DNA of 12,357 bases, from contig WVWW01000194.1 of the NCBI GenBank assembly GCA_011773795.1, forward strand, positions 2,321 through 14,677. The letters run 5' to 3'. The notes beneath the pieces were generated by a model, which had not been told where the DNA came from, searched no databases, and worked only from the letters and a program-made list of their open reading frames with translations. Position 1 is the first letter of the stretch, and each line of letters starts with the position of its first letter. A program made the position numbers and the translations under genes. Below, in pieces: positions 1 through 5,400 of this stretch. The DNA comes from Acidobacteriota bacterium. GTDB taxonomy: Bacteria; Acidobacteriota; Polarisedimenticolia; Polarisedimenticolales; Polarisedimenticolaceae.

Positions 1-60
1 GATGAACTCGGGGAGCCTTCGACGTCCGTCCTCTCGCCGGTCCTGAACTTGTCTGGGCAT
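1..60 (-). CDS. Possible 5' end of a gene leaving the window (hypothetical)
   Basis: A minus-strand reading frame starts with ATG at 60 and stays open for 20 codons to the window edge. The peptide is short, Arg-rich and unrecognised. In its favour are a purine-rich GAGAGGG ribosome-site-like stretch about 8 bases before the ATG and a promoter-like pair further upstream (82-109). Against it, the plus-strand frame beginning at base 1 is open to a TAA at 76-78 and has slightly more G/C at third codon positions. That alternative would be the C-terminus of a gene convergent with the antiporter. Too little sequence is present to decide. Confidence 0.25.
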   Translation of the reverse strand, partial: MPRQVQDRREDGRRRLPEFI

Positions 61-78
61 CGTCTTTCCCTCTCGTAA
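1..78 (+). CDS. Alternative: 3' end of a plus-strand gene (hypothetical)
   Basis: Frame 1 on the plus strand is open from the left edge to TAA at 76-78 (25 codons), with many codons ending in G or C like the real genes in this window. No motif is recognisable. A hairpin with a T-run (117-144), correctly oriented for a plus-strand transcript, lies 39 bases further on. This reading is mutually exclusive with the minus-strand start at 60. Confidence 0.25.
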   Translation, partial: DELGEPSTSVLSPVLNLSGHRLSLS

Positions 79-81
79 CGA

Positions 82-109
82 AACATAGATCCGCCCGGAA
101 CGAAGGCAA
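82..109 (-). promoter_or_regulatory. Possible minus-strand promoter TTGCCT-N16-TATGTT
   Basis: On the minus strand TTGCCT (109-104) and TATGTT (87-82) are separated by 16 bases. This would start a transcript near 75, ahead of the possible minus-strand gene starting at 60. Both boxes are moderate matches to sigma-70 consensus, and the gene itself is uncertain. Confidence 0.25.
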
Positions 110-116
110 GTAGCCC

Positions 117-144
117 CAAGAAGTCGTCTTTTCTTGAGTTTTTT
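117..144 (+). terminator. Weak hairpin plus T-run, possible plus-strand terminator
   Basis: CAAGAA (117-122) and TTCTTG (131-136) can pair as a 6-bp stem with an 8-base loop, followed by TTTTTT at 139-144. The stem is AT-rich and therefore weak. The T-run orientation serves a plus-strand transcript entering from the left, not the minus-strand antiporter gene that ends at 149. Confidence 0.3.
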
Positions 145-148
145 GATC

Positions 149-1120
149 CTAGAAGAAAGTCCGCCACACCATGAACCCGGCGTACCCCGACAGCAGTAGG
201 GCACCCTCGGTGCGGCGCAACCTCTTTTGGGTGATGCCGAACGGCAAGAGGATCAACGAGAAAGCCGCGAGGACCAGCAGATCGATGCGGCCGCGATCCT
301 CCGGGACGGGGACGGCACGGATCGAGGCCGAGACGCCCAGGATGAACAACAGGTTAAAAACGTTGGAGCCGACGATGTTCCCGATGGCCAGGTCCGCATG
401 ACCCTTCAGCGCGGCGAACATCGAGGTGGTCAGCTCGGGCAGGCTGGTGCCGACCGCGACGATCGTCAACCCGATCAGCGCCTCGCTCATCCCGAGTGCC
501 TCGGCCACGCCCGAAGCTCCCGCGACAGTCCAGTCGCTGCCCAGCAGCACCCCCACCAGTCCGGCAACGGTGAGCGGCACGGCGATCATCACACTCGGAA
601 GGGCGGCCTGTTCCTGTTCCTCTTCGGCCTCGTGGATGAACTGATCGTCCCGGCGAGCCCGGATCGCGTTGCGTGCAGTGATGAACAGGAAAACGGCGAA
701 CGCGAGCAGCAGGATCGCGCCGTCGATCCGGCCGAGCCGATCCGGCGCGCTCCCCCAGACCCAGTCGCCGGCGAGGACGATGGCCAACCCGGTCGCGCCG
801 AGCATGATCGGGATCTCACGCGTGACGATCGTGCGATGGATCCGCAGGGTCTGGATCAGCGACGTGAGACCGAGGATCAGTCCGACGTTGGCGATGTTCG
901 AGCCCACGACGTTGCCGAACGTGATCGCGCTGTTGCCGGTCAGGGCGGCCTGCACGTTCACCGCCAGCTCCGGAGCGCTCGTGCCGAACGCCAGCACGGT
1001 CATGCCGATGACCATCGGGGACACGCCGAGCCGTCGTGCCAGCGCGGTGGCGCCGCGGACGAGCGCCTCGCCGCCGCCGAGCAGCACGGCCAGGCCCACG
1101 ATCAAGAGCAACCAGTTCAT
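149..1120 (-). CDS. Calcium/sodium antiporter (CaCA family, YrbG-like)
   Basis: This is an integral inner-membrane exchanger of 323 residues, almost the same length as E. coli YrbG. It shows the two inverted alpha repeats that form the ion site. The first, about residues 34-84, has GTSAPEL with Glu51 and then GNVVGSN. The second, about residues 212-262, has GTSLPEL with Glu229 and then GNIVGSN. A charged, Glu-rich loop at about 157-172 separates the halves, as expected for the cytoplasmic linker. The ATG at 1120 begins directly with the first hydrophobic helix, which suits the family. Its start lies 34 bases after the stop of the oxygenase gene on the same strand, so co-transcription is likely. 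By family knowledge it exchanges Na+ (or H+/K+) for Ca2+; the actual ions cannot be read from sequence. Confidence 0.93.
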   Translation of the reverse strand: MNWLLLIVGLAVLLGGGEALVRGATALARRLGVSPMVIGMTVLAFGTSAPELAVNVQAALTGNSAITFGNVVGSNIANVGLILGLTSLIQTLRIHRTIVTREIPIMLGATGLAIVLAGDWVWGSAPDRLGRIDGAILLLAFAVFLFITARNAIRARRDDQFIHEAEEEQEQAALPSVMIAVPLTVAGLVGVLLGSDWTVAGASGVAEALGMSEALIGLTIVAVGTSLPELTTSMFAALKGHADLAIGNIVGSNVFNLLFILGVSASIRAVPVPEDRGRIDLLVLAAFSLILLPFGITQKRLRRTEGALLLSGYAGFMVWRTFF

Positions 1121-1154
1121 CCGGGGTCAGGTCTCACACATCGAGCCGCGGATT

Positions 1155-2327
1155 CTACTCCGGAACGAAAAGATAACCATGGTGAATCCAACGGCCGATG
1201 CACTCCAGCAAGCGCTCGCTGCTCGCGTACGCAGCGAGCGTCGACGCGTCGAGCGGCTCCGCCCCGGTGATCAGCGGGGCGAACGACACCTCGCTCCCGG
1301 AGAGCCGTTGACTCTCCCCACCGACGAACAAGGAGACCGATCCGTCCGCGTGACGGTAGTGCGCGAAGCGGGCCGGTGCGGCGCGCTCGAGAAGAAAGCC
1401 CGGGTCGGTCCAAGCCTCGCGCAACCTGGCGGGCGTCCATTCGAGGTCGCCCTCCGGATCCGGGCGCTCGCGCTTCGGCTCGGTGGCGAAGCGGCCGAAC
1501 CAGCCGGCCAGCGCGTCGTCCCCGCGATCGATCCCGTCGAGCACGGCGCGCACGCGGCGCAGCATGGCGCCGTCGATCTCGCCGGGCTCTTCGCGGGCCG
1601 TGAGGTCCGGATCGGCGTAACGCAGACCGGCGTCGGCGCGCTCCGTCAGATCCGCGCCGAACGCCGCGGCGAGCTCTTTCTGCTGCGGAGCCCGAAAACC
1701 GATCGAGAAGGTCATGCAGGCGTCGATCGCCACGCCGAGATGCGGGAACCGCGGTGGCAGGTAGAGCATGTCACCCGGTTCGAGCACCCACTCCTCGTCC
1801 GGATCGAACTGCAGCAGCATCCTCACGTCCAGATCCGGGACGTTCCTCTCGCCGGCGGGGCGCGGCCGGTCTTCGATCTGCCAACGGCGGCGCCCCAGGC
1901 CCTGGAGCAGGAACACGTCGTAGTGATCGAGGTGCGCCCCGACGCTACCGTCGGGCGGCGCGTAGCTGACCATCACGTCGTCGAGCCGCCAGTTCGGCAG
2001 GAAGCGGAACCGCTCCAGGAGGCGCCCCACCGCGGGAATCCACTGGTCGACTTCGTGGACGAGCAGCGTCCAGTGGGTCTCCGGAAGCGACTCGAACGTT
2101 CCCTCGGCGTGCGGCGCGAGACGCAGCTCCCAGGGGTGCTCGCCACGCTCGAGGATCAACCGTGAGGCGACACCGTCCTCGAGCGCCAGCCCCGCGAGCT
2201 CCCCGGGCCGGATCGGGTTCTCGAATCCCGCGAAGGCCCCGCGGACCAGCAACGGCCGTTTCTGCCAGTATTCCGCCAGGAACTCGTCGACCGACAGCTC
2301 GCCGAAACGCTGTTCTGACCGATTCAT
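1155..2327 (-). CDS. roxA: JmjC/cupin 2-oxoglutarate oxygenase, RoxA/YcfD-like ribosomal uL16 arginine hydroxylase
   Basis: This 390-residue protein matches the RoxA/YcfD family (E. coli protein about 373 residues), which uses Fe(II), O2 and 2-oxoglutarate to hydroxylate an arginine of ribosomal protein uL16. The N-terminus has the family's FLAEYWQKRPLLVRG segment (residues 16-30). The double-stranded beta-helix core shows the iron triad: His132 and Asp134 in GAHLDHYDVFLLQG, and His196 in LPPRFPHLG. A C-terminal region with GWFGRFATEPK corresponds to the dimerisation and winged-helix part. The frame extends upstream to 2387, but the ATG at 2327 is preferred because the conserved N-terminus begins there and the extra 20 residues look like translated intergenic DNA. 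No Shine-Dalgarno is visible; a TATCCT box sits 10 bases upstream. The antiporter gene follows 34 bases downstream. The uL16 target is inferred from family. Confidence 0.88.
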   Translation of the reverse strand: MNRSEQRFGELSVDEFLAEYWQKRPLLVRGAFAGFENPIRPGELAGLALEDGVASRLILERGEHPWELRLAPHAEGTFESLPETHWTLLVHEVDQWIPAVGRLLERFRFLPNWRLDDVMVSYAPPDGSVGAHLDHYDVFLLQGLGRRRWQIEDRPRPAGERNVPDLDVRMLLQFDPDEEWVLEPGDMLYLPPRFPHLGVAIDACMTFSIGFRAPQQKELAAAFGADLTERADAGLRYADPDLTAREEPGEIDGAMLRRVRAVLDGIDRGDDALAGWFGRFATEPKRERPDPEGDLEWTPARLREAWTDPGFLLERAAPARFAHYRHADGSVSLFVGGESQRLSGSEVSFAPLITGAEPLDASTLAAYASSERLLECIGRWIHHGYLFVPE

Positions 2328-2337
2328 GGGCCCGACG

Positions 2338-2343
2338 AGGATA
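2338..2343 (-). promoter_or_regulatory. -10-like box TATCCT close to the roxA start
   Basis: On the minus strand TATCCT (2343-2338) lies 10 bases before the chosen ATG (2327), which would put the transcript start about 4 bases from the start codon. I find no convincing -35 box 15-19 bases upstream. The position, together with the lack of a Shine-Dalgarno, suggests a nearly leaderless mRNA. Confidence 0.35.
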
Positions 2344-2366
2344 GCCCACGGGAGGTACGAACCGAT

Positions 2367-2372
2367 TACAAT
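2367..2372 (+). promoter_or_regulatory. Possible -10 box TACAAT upstream of the macroglobulin gene
   Basis: TACAAT is a good -10 match and would give a leader of about 85 bases before the ATG at 2464. No matching -35 is seen at the right spacing, so this is tentative. It is the best candidate in the divergent region 2328-2463, which otherwise holds the roxA -10-like box and the hairpin before the ribosome site. Confidence 0.25.
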
Positions 2373-2432
2373 CCTGTGGATTCGCAACCATGGGGAACTT
2401 CGTTCCGCGATCGGTGTCCATCCAGGCAGACC

Positions 2433-2456
2433 CCGGACGTTTCATCCGGCGTGAGG
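2433..2456 (+). other. Small hairpin directly before the macroglobulin ribosome-binding site
   Basis: CCGGA (2433-2437) and TCCGG (2445-2449) form a 5-bp GC-rich stem with a 7-base loop. GAGG (2453-2456) follows and is a well-spaced Shine-Dalgarno, 7 bases before the ATG at 2464. The ribosome site supports this start. A regulatory role for the hairpin is only a possibility. Confidence 0.35.
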
Positions 2457-2463
2457 TTGCACC

Positions 2464-5400
2464 ATGACGCTCCTTCGAAGCTTGACCCTGTTCGCCCTGC
2501 TGCTCCTGGTCGCCCTGCCGGCGGCTATCACGTCCGATCCGGGCTCCGTCCCTGACGCCGATCGATCGACTGTCGAGCGTGCCGATGCGCTGTACGAGGA
2601 GGGCTCCTTTCGCGCAGCGCTGAAGCTCTATCTCCAGGCGGCGGACACGGTTGGTCTCGACGATTCCGAACGGACTCGCCTTCAGCTGCGCATTGCCGAT
2701 TGTTCGTGGCGCGACTGGGCGGCGACACAGCAGCGCGACCAGACGCAGCTCGAGGAGGCGAGGAAGGCGTTACGCGAGATGATCGCCGCCGTGCCGCGCG
2801 CCGAGGACCGCGACCGCAACTGGGCCGAGGCGCAGGAGTCTCTCGGCGACTCGTTCTGGATCCCGCAACAGACACGCAACTGGTACACGGCCTGGAATCA
2901 CTACCAACAGGCGCTGGCCTGGTGGGCCGGCTCGACCGATCTCGATCTGGCGCGCGGACGCTACCTCGGGATCATCCGCAAATCGACGACGCCGCCCGAT
3001 CCGGGGCCGTGGCACTACTACGGCCAGTACGGCAATCAACTCCCGCTCGACATCCTGGAGCAGGCGCTCTCGATCGCCGAAACGGCGACCGAGCGCGCGC
3101 ACCTGAACTACCAGATGGCGATGACGCTGCGCTATCAGGGTGGCGAGTGGCGCGACGACGCGATCTTCCAGTACGCGCAATGGCTGGCCCAGACCGGTCG
3201 TGTCGAACTCGATGAACAGGGAAACGTTACGCACCGACCGGACTATGTCGAGGCGGTGGCGCGCTACCGTCAGCTGCTCGCCGAATTCTCGGAAGGGGAG
3301 TCGCGCTGGTATCGCCAGGCGCAGCAGGAGATCCGCCAGATCGTCGACCCCCGGCTCGACGTGGCGGTCTCCAACACGTTCCTCCCCGAATCCGAGGTCC
3401 GGTTCGCGCTCGGCTCCCGCAACGTCGGCCGAATCGACTTGAGCCTGACGTCGATCGACCTTTCGGGAAAGCTGTTCCGCGACCGCGAGGGGCGTCATCA
3501 CGACTGGCTGGCGCAGCTCGATCTGACGGGGCGCGAGCGCATCGCCGACTGGACGGTGACGCATCCCGACCATCGCGATCACCGGCCGTCGTCGGACGAG
3601 CACGTGATCGAGCACGCCCTAGCCCCCGGGGCGTACATCCTCGAAGCCCGCGCGGAAGGGCAGCGTTCACGAGCGCTCGTCCTCGTCACCGATCTGTCCG
3701 TCGTCATCAAGACCGCGGGTAAGCGGGCGATCGTCTACGTCTGCGACGCGCTCGACGGCTCGCCTGTTCCCGGCGCGAACGTGCATCTGTGGCAACTGGG
3801 GTACAACCGCCACGAATGGCACTGGGACGGCGGAACCCAGACCACCGACGAGAACGGCCTGACGGAGTTCGAGCTGGCCCGGGACGGCCACACGATGCTG
3901 GCCGGGGTGCGTGCCGGCGAGCGGCAGGCGCTCGGCATGAGTGGAACGTACCGCACGAGTCGCGCCGACGAGAGCTGGCACGTCTACACGTTCTCGGATC
4001 GTCCGGCCTACCGTCCCGGGGAAACCGCGAAGTTCAAGGTCATCACCCGGGCGAAGAGGGACGGCTCCTACAGGACGCCGTCCGGTGAGGTGCTGGAGTA
4101 CACGATCCGTGATGCCCGCCGGAACGAGCTGGCCAAGGGTGAGCTGACGCTCAACGAATTCGGTAGTGCCTGGGGTGAGCTGGAGCTCCAGCCCGATTGG
4201 GCCCTGGGAGAAGTGCACATCGAGTTCCGCGTGCCCAGCCGCAAGACCGGCGCGGGACAGTTCCCGCTGTTCCGCATCGAGGAGTACAAGCTGCCGGAGT
4301 TCACCGTCAACGTCGAGACGCCGCTCGACGAAACGGGCAGGCGCAAGGTCTTCGTGCTCGGCGACACGATCGAGGCGTCGATCGTTGCCGAGTACACCTT
4401 CGGCGGTCCGGTCGCCGGTGCGACGGTCGAGGTGCTCGTGCACCAATCGAGCTACTTCCGCCGCTGGACACCGCAACGGCCCTACCCGTGGTTCTACGAG
4501 GAGTCGTCGAACCATTCGATGCGCTGGTACTACGGCGAGCAGACGATTCACCGCGAGACGTTGACGACCGACTCGAACGGGCGCGCGATCGTCAGCTTCA
4601 CGACCCCGTTCGGCCAGAACCAGGATTTCGAGTACCGCATCGAGGCCCGTGTAACCGACGCCTCGCGTCGCGAGATCGTCGGGCAGGACACGGTACGTGT
4701 CGGCCGGCGCAGCTACTTCGCGACGCTTCAACCGGAGCACAACCTGTACCGGCCCGGCGACAAGGTCACGATCGAGATCAACACGCGTGACGCCAACGAC
4801 GAGCCGGTCGCGGTCCGCGGCAGGGTCACCGTCGTGAAACAGACCTGGACCGAGCGCGAGCATCGACCCGCGTCCTACGAAGAGCGAGAAGTCCTGAGCG
4901 TCGAGGCGACGACCGGCAAGGACGGAACCGCCGAGATCGATTTCGAAGCGGCCACCGAGGGCTACTACCGGATTCGCTGGTTCAGTCGCGACCGTGACGG
5001 CGCACCGGTGCGTGGAGACACCACGGTCTGGGTGTGCGACGCCTCCTCGCGACACATCGGCTACCACCACGGCGGTGTCGACCTGTTGATCGACCGGGAC
5101 ACCGCGAGGGCGGGTGAGACGTTGCCCGTCATGATCAGCGTCCCCGTCTCGAACCGCTGGGTGTTGCTCACGGTCGAGGCCGAGGGGATCCTCGAGCATC
5201 GCCTCGTTCACGTCGAGGACCGGGTTCGATTGGTCGAGCTGGACGTCGACGATCGCTTCGTCCCGAACGTCTACCTGGCCGCCGCGATGGTCCACGACCT
5301 CCGTGTGTTCTTCGATCAGGAACAGCTGATCGTTCCCCCGGTCGAGCACTTCCTCGACGTCCGCGTCGAGTACGACCGCGACCGCTACCTACCGCGGCAG

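Noticed and set aside
1152..1157. TAGAAT on the minus strand as a promoter for the antiporter
   Set aside because: It overlaps the TAG stop of the oxygenase gene and no -35 box is at proper distance. Operon read-through explains expression more simply.
227..2165. Plus-strand open frames opposite the antiporter and oxygenase genes
   Set aside because: Translations are Arg/Asp/Gln-rich without family resemblance, while the minus-strand frames have full conserved motifs.
2328..2387. 20-residue upstream extension of the RoxA-like protein
   Set aside because: It would cover the -10-like box, and the family's conserved N-terminus begins right after the ATG at 2327.
3667..5349. Long open frame on the minus strand within the macroglobulin gene (about 560 codons)
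   Set aside because: Its product is a repetitive Asp/Arg/Val-rich sequence with no motif. Such antisense frames are common opposite GC-rich genes, and the plus-strand frame has clear domains throughout.
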